Source: Desulfobacula sp. (GTDB lineage: Bacteria > Desulfobacterota > Desulfobacteria > Desulfobacterales > Desulfobacteraceae). Taken from it: a stretch of 21,395 nucleotides of DNA. How positions within the stretch are numbered: the stretch's first letter is position 1; each line of letters opens with the position of its first letter. The DNA lies in contig JABIYQ010000035.1 of the NCBI GenBank assembly GCA_018702715.1, positions 1 to 21,395 on the forward strand, in the 5' to 3' direction. The notes below the pieces were generated by a model. That model was not told where the DNA came from. It saw nothing but the letters and a program-made list of their open reading frames with translations, and made no database searches. A program made the position numbers and the translations under genes. This document shows positions 1 through 7,248 of this stretch, piece by piece.

Positions 1-272
1 CCTTTATTAGCAGCTTCCATAATTCCACCACCACCGCCTGTAATAACAGAATATCCTTTTTGGGCAAATAATGCGGCAAGGTTTTCCGCTTTTTGATAAT
101 ATGGGTGGTCAATATTTGTTCTTGCAGATCCGAAAATAGATACGGCAGGACCCAGCTTGTATAGAGCGTCAATTCCTTCAACAAATTCTCCCATGATTTT
201 AAATAACCGCCATGACTCACCGGTTTTAAAATCATTAATAGGATATATTCCGTTGGTATGATTTTTTTCCAT
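1..272 (-). CDS. LOG family protein (Rossmann-fold), N-terminal part, cut by window edge
   Basis: Reading leftward from an ATG at 272-270, the frame stays open for 90 codons to the window edge. The visible protein contains the segment SIFGSARTN and then SVITGGGGGIMEAANKG, which is the N-terminal nucleotide-phosphate-binding signature of the LOG / TIGR00730 family (often misannotated as lysine decarboxylase). Characterised members are cytokinin riboside 5'-monophosphate phosphoribohydrolases acting on AMP-like nucleotides in the cytoplasm; the second half, with the catalytic PGGxGTxxE motif, lies outside the window. The gene is divergent from ptsH across about 230 bp. The start is the only ATG near the beginning of the conserved region, but its ribosome binding site is weak. 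The family call is firm; the exact substrate is unknown. Confidence 0.85.
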   Translation of the reverse strand, partial: MEKNHTNGIYPINDFKTGESWRLFKIMGEFVEGIDALYKLGPAVSIFGSARTNIDHPYYQKAENLAALFAQKGYSVITGGGGGIMEAANK

Positions 273-410
273 GTTGATTATTCCAATACCTTTCTTATTA
301 TTAAACCTGTTACATTGATGGAATCTGGTAAAATAAGCCTATACATGTTATTAAAGGTTTTGATTCACAGGCCTATCATACAATAATATAATCGTCAATT
401 ACAAGCTGGC

Positions 411-429
411 CCTTATATTGAATATAAGG
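411..429. promoter_or_regulatory. perfect 8-bp inverted repeat in the divergent LOG/ptsH intergenic region
   Basis: CCTTATAT and ATATAAGG flank a 3-nt centre (TGA). The repeat ends 11 bp before the putative ptsH -35 box. It could be an operator for a dimeric regulator or a short hairpin; no T-run follows, so it is not an obvious terminator. The rest of 273-499 shows only promoter-like sequence. Confidence 0.4.
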
Positions 430-440
430 TTATGCCAACA

Positions 441-469
441 TTGACATTTATCCCAGAAAGATATAAAAA
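441..469 (+). promoter_or_regulatory. putative sigma-70 promoter of ptsH-ptsI
   Basis: A perfect -35 hexamer TTGACA (441-446) is followed by TATAAA at 462-467 (15-bp spacer) or TAAAAA at 464-469 (17-bp spacer). It lies about 30 bp before the ptsH start. The -35 match is strong; the -10 assignment is ambiguous. Confidence 0.5.
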
Positions 470-499
470 AAGAAAAAATTTTCATAGAAAGAATAAAGA

Positions 500-781
500 T
501 TGAATTACAAAAGAATAATTGTTCGCAGAACATCAATTAAGAATGAACTTGGAATGCACGCAAGACCGGCCTCTAAAATCGCACAAATGGTTGATTCTGC
601 ACACTCTGATGTATGGATTTGTGCAAATTCAACAAAAGTTGATGCAGCAAGTGTAATAGACATACTCACTTTGGGTGCTGTGAAAGGAACAAAGGTTGTG
701 ATTGAAATTGAAAATCAGGAAGATGAGATGATTCTTGATCAGATTTTTGATTTTTTTGAAGCCGGTTTTGGAGAAAAATAA
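500..781 (+). CDS. ptsH: phosphocarrier protein HPr
   Basis: A 93-residue protein with the HPr active-site signature NELGMHARPAS; His20 is the residue phosphorylated by enzyme I. The segment VDAASVIDILTLG carries Ser51, in the place of the regulatory Ser46 of classical HPr. Length fits the family (85-95 residues). The start is a TTG at 500; no ATG lies upstream of the active site in frame, and the ribosome binding site is weak. It is followed after 2 nt by ptsI, so the two form an operon. HPr relays phosphate from enzyme I to EIIA proteins in the cytoplasm. No sugar permease genes are nearby, so a regulatory PTS or a distant EII is likely, but that is inference. Confidence 0.93.
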   Translation: MNYKRIIVRRTSIKNELGMHARPASKIAQMVDSAHSDVWICANSTKVDAASVIDILTLGAVKGTKVVIEIENQEDEMILDQIFDFFEAGFGEK

Positions 782-783
782 AG

Positions 784-2553
784 ATGAATGTATCAAAGTC
801 AGAACAGATAATTATCAAGGGAATAGGCGGATCACCGGGTATTTGTATTGGAAAGGCCTATATCGTTGATAGAGAAGGTGTCAATATTACTAAAAGATAT
901 CCGGTCAGTGATATCATGGTACCTAAAGAAATAGACCGATTCAAACAGGCAGTTTCAAAAGCAAAAAAAGATCATGCCAAAGTAATTGATTCCCTTGATA
1001 AAGATTTGGGAGAAAATTTAAATATTCTTGAGACCCATATGGTGCTCTTTAAAGATAAGATGCTTTATGGCAAGACCATTGAAACCATTTCCAAAGATAA
1101 AATCAATGCTGAATGGGCATTGAGAAAAGTATCAAGAAAAGTAAAAATCATGTTCCAGCAGATTGATGATGTCTATCTGCAGGCAAGGGTGAATGATATT
1201 GTTCAGGTATCAGACAAAATCATGTCATATCTTGTTGGAGCCCAGGATATTAAGATTTCAGATATAAACAAACGCGTAATCATTGTTGCCCATGATTTAT
1301 CCCCTGCTGATACCAGTCAGATACAGCTTGAACGGATAAAAGGGTTTGTTACTGACCGCGGTGGTAAAGATTCCCATACAAGTATTATCGCAAAATCACT
1401 TAGAATCCCTTCAGTTTTAGGGTTAGGCATTGCAACTGTCAGTGTTAAAAATGATGACTTTTTAATAGTTGATGGTTCTTCTGGAACACTGATCATCAAT
1501 CCTGATGAAGATACACTCTTTAAGTATGAAGAGCGTATGGTAAAGTTTGAAGAATATAGAGCGGGTTTAGAAAGAGAGACCCATCTGCCTGCTATAACAA
1601 AAGATGGCATCTCTTTTAATCTCATGGCCAATATTGAGCTTGTTGAAGAAGTGGTTGCTGCAAAAGATTATGGGGCCGTAGGTATTGGTCTTTTTAGAAC
1701 AGAATTTTTATATCTGGATTTAAAACGGTTTCCAACAGAGGATGAGCTTTTATGTAAATACAAGGAACTTGTCGAATTCATGAGTCCACAGAGCGTTACT
1801 ATCAGGACACTTGATATTAATGGAGATAAGGTTAATCCATATTTGGCAACCATTGAGGAGGCCAATCCTTCTTTAGGGTTACGAGCAGTCAGGTTCTGCC
1901 TTGAAAATGAAAATATTTTTATTACACAGTTAAAAGCGATCTTTAGGGCAGCGGCATTTGGAAATATAAAATTATTGATTCCCATGATTTCCTGTGTTGA
2001 AGAGATTATCCAGGTCAAACAGGTAATGAACAAAGCAATCCTTGAACTTGAATTTGAAGATAAAATTTTTAATATGGATATTCCTTTAGGAGTCATGATT
2101 GAAGTTCCATCCGCTGTAATGATTGCAGAACACCTTGCAGAACATGTTGATTTTTTTAGTATTGGAACAAATGATCTGATTCAATATTCCATGGCCATTG
2201 ACAGGAGCAACAGAATGGTAGCCCACCTTTACCAGGCACTGAATCCTGCTGTGCTAAAAATGATTAAAATGACTTATGATGCAGCAAAGAAAAAAGGGAT
2301 TGATCTTGTAATGTGTGGTGAAATGGCAGGAGATCCAATGAATATACCCGTTCTAGTTGGTATTGGCCTGACTGATTTTTCCATGAATTCAGCCGCCATT
2401 CCGGCGGTTAAAAGAATGATTCGAGATCTTGATACTAAAAAAGCAAGAACTAGTGTGGAAAAAATAATGACCCTAAATTGTGTCCAGGAAATTTCTGATT
2501 TTATTTTAAAAGAATACAAAGAAATACTTCCTTTTGGTGAAGCGGATGAATAA
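784..2553 (+). CDS. ptsI: phosphoenolpyruvate-protein phosphotransferase (PTS enzyme I)
   Basis: At 589 residues this is a full-length enzyme I, which takes phosphate from phosphoenolpyruvate and passes it to HPr. The order is an N-terminal HPr-binding and phosphohistidine domain with GGKDSHTSIIAKS around residues 193-205 (His198 is the phosphorylated residue), then a PEP-binding TIM barrel containing GLFRTEFLY, the signature DFFSIGTNDLIQYSMAIDR, and VMCGEMAGDP with the catalytic cysteine. All key residues are intact. It starts 2 nt after ptsH and ends 3 nt before the smpB ATG, which suggests one transcript through ptsH-ptsI-smpB. Confidence 0.97.
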   Translation: MNVSKSEQIIIKGIGGSPGICIGKAYIVDREGVNITKRYPVSDIMVPKEIDRFKQAVSKAKKDHAKVIDSLDKDLGENLNILETHMVLFKDKMLYGKTIETISKDKINAEWALRKVSRKVKIMFQQIDDVYLQARVNDIVQVSDKIMSYLVGAQDIKISDINKRVIIVAHDLSPADTSQIQLERIKGFVTDRGGKDSHTSIIAKSLRIPSVLGLGIATVSVKNDDFLIVDGSSGTLIINPDEDTLFKYEERMVKFEEYRAGLERETHLPAITKDGISFNLMANIELVEEVVAAKDYGAVGIGLFRTEFLYLDLKRFPTEDELLCKYKELVEFMSPQSVTIRTLDINGDKVNPYLATIEEANPSLGLRAVRFCLENENIFITQLKAIFRAAAFGNIKLLIPMISCVEEIIQVKQVMNKAILELEFEDKIFNMDIPLGVMIEVPSAVMIAEHLAEHVDFFSIGTNDLIQYSMAIDRSNRMVAHLYQALNPAVLKMIKMTYDAAKKKGIDLVMCGEMAGDPMNIPVLVGIGLTDFSMNSAAIPAVKRMIRDLDTKKARTSVEKIMTLNCVQEISDFILKEYKEILPFGEADE

Positions 2554-2556
2554 TCA

Positions 2557-3018
2557 ATGAATTCAGAATTTATTAAAATAATTGCCACCAATAAAAAAGC
2601 CTATTACACCTATAAAATTGAATCGGAATATGAGGCTGGAATTGTTTTGGTTGGAACTGAAGTTAAGTCTATGCGTGAGGGAAGAGTCAGTTTTCAAGAT
2701 GCTTATGCAGATATAAAAAATGGTGAGATCTTTTTAAGACAACTGCATATTTCACCATACAAATATGCGTATTACAGCAATCACGAATCCCATAGAACAA
2801 GAAAGCTTTTACTTCATGGATATGAAATTAAAAAACTTTGGAGTAAAATTAAAGAAAGAGGTTATACTCTTATCCCGCTGAAAATATATTTTAAAAATGA
2901 TAAAATTAAAGTACAGATCGGTCTAGGACGGGGTAAAAAATTATACGATAAAAGGCAAGCTATCAAACAAAAAGATGTAAAAAGAGACCTGGACCGAGAA
3001 CGCAAAAAATACTCATAA
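2557..3018 (+). CDS. smpB: SsrA-binding protein SmpB
   Basis: A 153-residue basic protein with the SmpB core GTEVKSMREGRVSFQDAYA, the segment LRQLHISPYKYA, and a lysine/arginine-rich C-terminal tail that enters the ribosomal mRNA channel. SmpB binds tmRNA and delivers it to stalled ribosomes during trans-translation. The tmRNA gene lies 101 bp downstream on the same strand, the usual functional pairing. It starts just after the ptsI stop, so it is probably co-transcribed with the PTS genes. Length and motifs match the family throughout. Confidence 0.97.
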   Translation: MNSEFIKIIATNKKAYYTYKIESEYEAGIVLVGTEVKSMREGRVSFQDAYADIKNGEIFLRQLHISPYKYAYYSNHESHRTRKLLLHGYEIKKLWSKIKERGYTLIPLKIYFKNDKIKVQIGLGRGKKLYDKRQAIKQKDVKRDLDRERKKYS

Positions 3019-3064
3019 AGGGAAACAATTTACCCGTCCCATTAATATTGTGGGCTTGCGGATA

Positions 3065-3093
3065 TTGACTTTTCAAGCTTTTTAAACTATGAT
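3065..3093 (+). promoter_or_regulatory. sigma-70 promoter of ssrA
   Basis: TTGACT (3065-3070), an exact 17-bp spacer, and TATGAT (3088-3093). Transcription would begin near 3100 and give a short 5' leader before the mature tmRNA end at 3120, consistent with RNase P processing. Confidence 0.75.
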
Positions 3094-3213
3094 GTCAGAA
3101 CACTTGATCTTTTACAATTGGGGGCGAAATGGCTTCGACGGAGATTTTGAAGTCTATGGTAGCATACCGAGTCTTTTGTCAGCTCGTGAAATTGGCAATG
3201 CATAAACATAATC

Positions 3214-3246
3214 GCAGACGATTATAATTACGCTGTAGCTGCGTAG
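3214..3246 (+). other. tmRNA proteolysis-tag reading frame
   Basis: Starting at resume codon GCA (3214-3216), the frame encodes ADDYNYAVAA and ends with TAG at 3244-3246. The C-terminal AVAA is a usual ClpXP-type degron ending. The aspartate-tyrosine-asparagine middle resembles tags of deltaproteobacteria (family knowledge). Confidence 0.9.
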
Positions 3247-3439
3247 AGCAGCTTCCGTCCTGCTGAAATCCTTCTTGCAGATTTCAGGTCAGGGCGTCGA
3301 CTTTGCAAGACCGCCTTTTAAGGGTGTCTGAACCTTAAAGGTTAAACTTTTCAGGCTATATTGTTATGTATCCATCTCATAGGAGACATCACAACTAATT
3401 TTAAATTTTGAGATAAGTATGTAGAAGCCTGGGGTGATC

Positions 3440-3477
3440 GTTTTCGGACGCGGGTTCAACTCCCGCCGCCTCCACCA
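3440..3477 (+). other. probable attL: integration site at the ssrA 3' end
   Basis: The integrase gene ends 21 bp from the tmRNA CCA and points towards it, the usual layout of an element inserted in the 3' end of a tRNA or tmRNA gene. The core repeat would be the last part of ssrA (T-arm and acceptor strand). The matching attR copy is beyond the right edge, so the exact core boundaries cannot be set here. Confidence 0.7.
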
Positions 3478-3497
3478 ATTTTATGCAATGATTTCAA

Positions 3498-4787
3498 TTA
3501 GTTAGTCTTTTTTTCCAGGGTCAAAAGGTTGTTCGGTCGTTGTTCGGTCCCCCCTTGGATCTTTGCCACGTTTTGGTTACCGATTATTGCCTCGTTTACG
3601 TCCGGTAACATATACCTTTTGAAAGCGTCTGAAGCGTGGCCGGTTACACCCCTTTGAATTTGTTCAGGGGTCATAAGTTGACCAAGGGCCGTGACTGTTG
3701 AATGTTTTGTGCCGCCGTATAAATCCACGTTTTCAATGCCTACATTTTTACATGCCTTATCCCACCAAACTTTAAAATATTTGGGGCCGAATCGTTTGCC
3801 GGCCTTAGTTCCTTTTTTTGATTTTAGATGCCGGAAAAAAAACATACCCGGCAAGCCTTTCGGATTCCATAAAGATTCGATCAATTGGCAATCCTTTGGG
3901 GCCAGATGGACAAATTTCCCCTTGTCCCCTTCCTTGGGGTCAGGAAAAAAAATCCAACCGTCTGATAAATTTATATGCCCCTCTTTGATATCCCGCATTT
4001 CACCTGGGCGAACTTTTGGATACATGGAAAGTAATTTAACCCCCAACCAAATACGAGGGTTTTCGTTTTCAGTAATCTCCCACAATTCGTCAAGAATTTT
4101 TTTCTGGTCTTCCATTTTAACAATGGTCCGCCAGCCCAATTTGTATGTGATGTCTGGAAACCCCGGCATTTCCAATTTGCTTTTTCTTTTTTCCCGCTTA
4201 ACAACCCATGCCCAAAAATCATGTAAAACGGTTTTATAATTTGCCAGGGTTTTGTTACCCCTGCCTTTTTTTATTTTTATAAAAAAATCATCTATTTCAC
4301 TTTCCATAATATCTTTAATTTGCATCCGGTCCCATTCTTCCCCGGCTTTACCTAAAACCATTCCGATGTGGACTTTCTGCTTATCTGTAATGTCTTTTAC
4401 GTCTTTTGATTTTAAAAATTTTTCACGCAAAGCCAGGAAGGAAAGCGGTTGGGTTTTTGCCCATTCCCTTTGATCAAACACTTTACCCTGGTCAAGTTGA
4501 TATCTCAAAGAGGTCAGATGTCTTTCCCCTTTTTCTACGGTTTTAAATCGCTTAGTATGGGACCGGCCAAACCGGACAATGCACAATCCTGTCCATTTGA
4601 CTTCTAGGTGGATGGGGCATTGCAGAAAGCCCCGGCCTTCTATATGGTTTAATTTTCCCGGCTGTCCTTTCTGGGCACAAAAAAAACATTTTTGTTCGGT
4701 GTATATCCGACCTTGCATACAAAGTCCCTCCCCAAAAGAATAATTGTTGCCTGCATCCATCTTGGGTAAATTGTTGGGAAATGTCAA
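3498..4787 (-). CDS. int: tyrosine-family site-specific integrase with N-terminal zinc-finger-like segment
   Basis: A 429-residue tyrosine recombinase that would integrate and excise the element at ssrA. Visible catalytic residues are Arg260 (VRPGEM), Lys361-His362 (TKHSTVTAL), Gly-His 383-384 (TGHAS) and the nucleophile Tyr392 (KRYML). Box II lacks the usual HxxR arginine and instead has a basic residue just before the histidine, a variant seen in some integrases. Near the N-terminus C34-x2-C37 and C57-x2-H60 suggest a zinc-binding fold. I chose the TTG at 4785-4787 because AAGGAG lies 7 nt upstream; a longer frame from a TTG at 4844 lacks a ribosome site and would begin about 10 nt after the predicted transcription start. 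The promoter is embedded in an operator (see 4862-4890), so repression is likely. Confidence 0.9.
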   Translation of the reverse strand: MTFPNNLPKMDAGNNYSFGEGLCMQGRIYTEQKCFFCAQKGQPGKLNHIEGRGFLQCPIHLEVKWTGLCIVRFGRSHTKRFKTVEKGERHLTSLRYQLDQGKVFDQREWAKTQPLSFLALREKFLKSKDVKDITDKQKVHIGMVLGKAGEEWDRMQIKDIMESEIDDFFIKIKKGRGNKTLANYKTVLHDFWAWVVKREKRKSKLEMPGFPDITYKLGWRTIVKMEDQKKILDELWEITENENPRIWLGVKLLSMYPKVRPGEMRDIKEGHINLSDGWIFFPDPKEGDKGKFVHLAPKDCQLIESLWNPKGLPGMFFFRHLKSKKGTKAGKRFGPKYFKVWWDKACKNVGIENVDLYGGTKHSTVTALGQLMTPEQIQRGVTGHASDAFKRYMLPDVNEAIIGNQNVAKIQGGTEQRPNNLLTLEKKTN

Positions 4788-4861
4788 GGGGTTACTCCTT
4801 TGTATATTAAGTTGAAACCATCTTTTACTGGCTAATGCACTCAAAAAAGAGCGTTTTAACC

Positions 4862-4890
4862 CTTATAGTTTCCCAAATGGGAAAAGTCAA
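4862..4890 (-). promoter_or_regulatory. integrase promoter with operator filling the spacer
   Basis: On the minus strand: TTGACT (4890-4885), a 17-bp spacer, TATAAG (4867-4862). The spacer is exactly the 16-bp palindrome TTTCCCATTTGGGAAA plus one C. A protein bound there would cover the RNA polymerase contact region, so this is a repressible promoter. Confidence 0.75.
4869..4884. promoter_or_regulatory. operator-like palindrome, copy 1 (integrase promoter)
   Basis: TTTCCCAAATGGGAAA: two 7-bp arms around a 2-bp centre. First of seven copies of this motif in the element. Confidence 0.75.
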
Positions 4891-4893
4891 GAG

Positions 4894-4909
4894 ATTCCTT
4901 TTTGGGAAA
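4894..4909 (-). promoter_or_regulatory. operator-like palindrome, copy 2, plus half-sites
   Basis: Minus-strand TTTCCCAAAAAGGAAT, the same form as the copies at 5475 and 17153. Half-sites reading TGGGAAA follow at about 4915-4921, just before the regulator's -35 box, and again just after its -10 box near 4962. The cluster suggests cooperative binding across the divergent int/regulator region. Confidence 0.6.
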
Positions 4910-4925
4910 AAAAATGGGAAAAGAG

Positions 4926-4954
4926 TTGACAAGTCTTTTTTTGTTCTGTAAATA
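4926..4954 (+). promoter_or_regulatory. rightward sigma-70 promoter of the early regulator gene
   Basis: Perfect -35 TTGACA (4926-4931), 17-bp spacer, -10 TAAATA (4949-4954), 66 bp before the start at 5020. Operator-like half-sites border both hexamers, so transcription is probably autoregulated. Confidence 0.75.
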
Positions 4955-5019
4955 GGATTTATGGGAAAGAAAAGTCTAATACAAAATTCAAGCAGAGAGA
5001 ACGGGGAGGGCAATAGGTT

Positions 5020-5415
5020 ATGAGAAAAAATGAACTGAAGCTTTTATTCGAAAAAATAACGGTTTTTGTTGGCAACACCCTTATCTACAAAGGCAAGGTA
5101 GAAAGGTGGACAGACAAAGAAATTTCGGAGAAGTGTGGAATCCCACAAAACAGATTGACTGAAATTAAAAATTTTAAAAAATACAATCGACCAATTAACG
5201 AAACATTTTTGGCAGCATTCATAGGGAGTGGTATAGTGAGCATATCTGAAATTCAAAAAGGGGTAGATCTTAACCAGGCAGAAGATAAATATATTGGCAC
5301 ACTGAAGTTTTATGAAGACAAAAAACTTAGAAAGGAGGTTACGGCAGCTTTTGATGATGGAATTGACGTTATTGAGCTTATCCGGCTTGAGAGAGAAAGA
5401 AGAGGAAAGGGTTAG
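5020..5415 (+). CDS. putative small DNA-binding regulator of the element
   Basis: A 131-residue charged protein. Residues about 30-52 (WTDKEISEKCGIPQNRLTEI) look like a Xre-type helix-turn-helix, and the rest is mainly helical with a basic C-terminal end (RLERERRGKG). GGGGAGGG lies about 9 nt before the ATG. It is transcribed divergently from the integrase from a strong promoter surrounded by copies and half-copies of the TTTCCC/GGGAAA palindrome, the usual place for an element's repressor or Cro-like switch protein. I infer it may bind that palindrome; I recognise no named family. The C-terminal domain is too short for a LexA/CI-type peptidase, so any induction would not be by self-cleavage. 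Confidence 0.6.
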   Translation: MRKNELKLLFEKITVFVGNTLIYKGKVERWTDKEISEKCGIPQNRLTEIKNFKKYNRPINETFLAAFIGSGIVSISEIQKGVDLNQAEDKYIGTLKFYEDKKLRKEVTAAFDDGIDVIELIRLERERRGKG

Positions 5416-5474
5416 TCCTGTGTTCTCTGCTCAAAAAATAGAGAATTTGCCGTGGAATTTTTTTGCGGGCTTTC

Positions 5475-5490
5475 TTTCCCAAAAAGGAAC
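5475..5490 (+). promoter_or_regulatory. operator-like palindrome, copy 3
   Basis: TTTCCCAAAAAGGAAC, preceded by a T7 run (5458-5464) with 13 nt between the run and CCC. An imperfect hairpin TTCTCT/AGAGAA at 5423-5445 precedes the T-run. This copy lacks a convincing -10 immediately after it. Confidence 0.6.
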
Positions 5491-5548
5491 CCAATTGGTT
5501 TTTTAATAGATTTTGTGTAATTTTATACTTAATTTGTCGGTTTGTATA

Positions 5549-5564
5549 TAGGTAGAAATACCTA
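5549..5564. repeat. inverted repeat upstream of the Sak4-like gene
   Basis: TAGGTA-gaaa-TACCTA, a perfect 6-bp arm pair, about 35 bp before the start at 5598. A TGGGAAAA half-site of the operator motif overlaps the region before the ribosome site (5579-5586). I see no clear promoter; the gap 5416-5597 is otherwise AT-rich non-coding sequence. Confidence 0.35.
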
Positions 5565-5597
5565 CTACATAACAATAATGGGAAAAAAGGAGATTTA

Positions 5598-6425
5598 ATG
5601 ACATTTGAAATTGGAAATATTTGCCCTGCAAATTTAGACTGGAAGGCTCAAAAAATTGTGTTTTACGGTCCACAGGGCTTGGGGAAAACGACGTTTGGTT
5701 CAACTTTTGAGGCCCCAATACTGGTGAGGACTGAGGATGGAGCTTGTGCTATCGACGTCCCCACTTTCCCTCAATTGGTAGAAAGTTTTGCTGATATGGA
5801 ATCCGTAATAAATGCACTGCATGGTGACCATATCTATAGAACAATGGTTGTGGACTCTCTTGATTGGCTTGAACCTCTAATCTGGGCAAAACAGATACAA
5901 GAAAGGCCTTTGTCGGACAAGGGGATTGAAATTAACAATATAGAGGATTATGGATATGGGAAAGGATACGCCATGGTCGATGATTGGTGGCGATACCTAC
6001 AGGGCGGGTTTGATAGCTTGCGGATAAACAAAGGCATGAGCATCGTCCTTGTTGCCCATTCTGAGATTAAGACCCATACACCCCCAGAGACAGATCCATA
6101 TGACCGGTATCAAATTAAGCTGCATAAAAGGGCCAGTGAATTCTGGCAGGAATGGGCAGACATGGTTTTGTTTGCAAATTATAAAACCGTCGTAAAAAAA
6201 ACAGAGACCGGGTTCAATAAAGAAGTCAAAAGAGGTACCGGATCTGGAGAAAGGGTGGTCTATACAGAAGAGCGACCAGCATACCGGGCAAAAAACAGGT
6301 GGGGATTGCCGGCAGAAATTTATATAGGGCAAGATAAGGGTTGGGCAGGATTCCATGCAGCACTGAATAAGGCCACGGATGGCAGGTATCAACAATCCGT
6401 TGAAAAAAGCGCAGCCACCGCATAG
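5598..6425 (+). CDS. Sak4-like phage recombination ATPase (AAA_24 / RecA-like P-loop)
   Basis: A 275-residue protein with Walker A GPQGLGKTT at residues 24-32 and a Walker B-like strand TMVVDSLDW at 82-90. This layout and length match the AAA_24 or Sak4-type phage ATPases, which anneal single-stranded DNA and aid recombination, often with a partner ssDNA-binding protein. The next gene is a plausible such partner. AAGGAG precedes the ATG. It is the first gene of the rightward replication and recombination block. Beyond the P-loop core the C-terminal half (the alkaline segment around VKKTETGFNKEVKRGTG) has no motif I can name. The ATPase family is clear; the Sak4 assignment is from family knowledge of such proteins in phage early regions. 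Confidence 0.8.
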   Translation: MTFEIGNICPANLDWKAQKIVFYGPQGLGKTTFGSTFEAPILVRTEDGACAIDVPTFPQLVESFADMESVINALHGDHIYRTMVVDSLDWLEPLIWAKQIQERPLSDKGIEINNIEDYGYGKGYAMVDDWWRYLQGGFDSLRINKGMSIVLVAHSEIKTHTPPETDPYDRYQIKLHKRASEFWQEWADMVLFANYKTVVKKTETGFNKEVKRGTGSGERVVYTEERPAYRAKNRWGLPAEIYIGQDKGWAGFHAALNKATDGRYQQSVEKSAATA

Positions 6426-6440
6426 CCGCGCCTTTTTTTT
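6403..6440 (+). terminator. probable rho-independent terminator overlapping the end of the Sak4-like gene
   Basis: AAAAAAGCGC (6403-6412) can pair with GCGCCTTTTTT (6428-6438), with one bulged C, and is followed by T-rich sequence up to 6440. The bulge and 15-nt loop weaken the call. Confidence 0.45.
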
Positions 6441-6449
6441 GATTAACCT

Positions 6450-6465
6450 TTTCCCAAATAGGAAA
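6450..6465 (+). promoter_or_regulatory. operator-like palindrome, copy 4, inside a promoter-like module
   Basis: TTTCCCAAATAGGAAA, 12 nt after a T8 run. Promoter-like hexamers flank it as in the integrase promoter: TTAACC at 6443-6448 and AATAAA at 6467-6472 with an 18-bp spacer. It ends 18 bp before the start of the DUF669-like gene. Confidence 0.65.
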
Positions 6466-6483
6466 CAATAAAGGAAAAAAACA

Positions 6484-7194
6484 ATGATAGATTTTAACAA
6501 TGCACCGGCGCAAAAGACCGGGGGCGGAACGATTCCACCCAAAAGTGTTGTCCTGTTGAAAATGACAATCAGGGAGCCAAGCTCAAACAAAGCTTATGAA
6601 CACCACCCTTTGATTACCATGTACTCTTCTGGGCTCCTGGGTCTTGATTGCCAGTTTGATGTTGAATGCGGGACCTTTGAAGGCAATAAAATATGGGAAA
6701 ACCTTTTTCTTTGCCCGGAATTTCAAACAATTCAAATGACAAAGGGGCAAAAGGGCATTTGTGAAGGGTCTTTTGCTAAACTACGGGCAATTATAGAGGC
6801 TGCCAGGGGGATAGACCCTAACGATAGCGCCCCTGCCTCTGTCAATGCTCGAAATATTAACGATTGGGTTGATTTTCAAGGGATGCGGTTTCCCGGCATG
6901 ATGGGCATTACTAAACCCAAATCAGGGGATGTTTATCTGAATAATTCCCTTATGAGGGTCATCACTATGGAAAAAGAAGATTACAGCGTGGTTATGGGTG
7001 GCGGAGAATATATTTCTGACTTGCCTTTGCCTGCAATCCCGGAGTCAAGCCATACGACAGGAACATCGGGGGCAGCCAAAAAGGGATACCAGGCCCCATC
7101 GAACACCGGCCAACAACAACAAAACTTTAATCCCGGCGGGCAGCAAAGCCAACAACAGGCAGGAACCGGGGGCGGCCCGGCATGGGCGAAATAA
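6484..7194 (+). CDS. DUF669-like phage protein, putative ssDNA-binding protein
   Basis: A 236-residue protein. The body resembles DUF669-type phage early proteins: GTFEGNKIWENLFL, then a KGQ..I...FAKLRAIIEAARGI stretch, then DWVDFQGMRFPGMMGITKPKSG. The C-terminal 45 residues are low-complexity, rich in Q, G, N and P, and end GGGPAWAK, reminiscent of the flexible tails of SSB-type proteins, although the tip is not acidic. It follows a Sak4-like ATPase, a common pairing in recombination modules, so a single-strand binding or annealing-partner role is inferred. The N-terminal MIDFNNAPAQ is nearly repeated at the start of the primase-helicase gene. AAAGGA precedes the ATG. Expression is probably controlled by the operator module just upstream. 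Confidence 0.65.
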   Translation: MIDFNNAPAQKTGGGTIPPKSVVLLKMTIREPSSNKAYEHHPLITMYSSGLLGLDCQFDVECGTFEGNKIWENLFLCPEFQTIQMTKGQKGICEGSFAKLRAIIEAARGIDPNDSAPASVNARNINDWVDFQGMRFPGMMGITKPKSGDVYLNNSLMRVITMEKEDYSVVMGGGEYISDLPLPAIPESSHTTGTSGAAKKGYQAPSNTGQQQQNFNPGGQQSQQQAGTGGGPAWAK

Positions 7195-7215
7195 CTTCTT
7201 TTTTTTGATTAATGA

Positions 7216-7231
7216 ATTCCCAAATGGGAAA
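7216..7231 (+). promoter_or_regulatory. operator-like palindrome, copy 5
   Basis: ATTCCCAAATGGGAAA, 12 nt after a T8 run (7199-7206). The 19 bases from AAATRGGAAAC through the ribosome site are nearly identical to those at copy 4, including AATAAA (7233-7238) in the -10 position. It ends 17 bp before the next start. Confidence 0.65.
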
Positions 7232-7248
7232 CAATAAAGGAAAAAATA

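Larger units (their letters stand above)
3120..3477 (+). ncRNA. ssrA: transfer-messenger RNA (tmRNA)
   Basis: The 5' end GGGGGCG pairs with CGCCTCC just before the terminal ACCA to form the seven-pair acceptor stem (one G-U pair). The 5' tRNA-like signature GCGAAATGGCTTCGACGG and the T-arm GGTTCAACTCCCGCC are present, and CCA is encoded at 3475-3477. An internal reading frame encodes the proteolysis tag. The 358-nt length is typical of one-piece tmRNA. tmRNA rescues stalled ribosomes together with SmpB, encoded immediately upstream. The 3' end doubles as the integration target of the element that follows, and the gene remains intact after integration. Confidence 0.97.

Noticed and set aside
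1317..2591. Long minus-strand frames opposite ptsI
   Set aside because: They are shadows of the enzyme I gene: no ribosome sites, no recognisable domains, and full overlap with a certain gene.
4788..4844. Longer integrase start at a TTG at 4844
   Set aside because: It would begin about 10 nt after the predicted transcription start and has no ribosome site, whereas the TTG at 4787 follows AAGGAG at the right distance.
7160..7206. Terminator after the DUF669-like gene
   Set aside because: CCGGG/CCCGG can pair, but the T-run begins about 20 nt after the stem, too far for a normal rho-independent terminator. The T-run itself is kept as part of the operator module.
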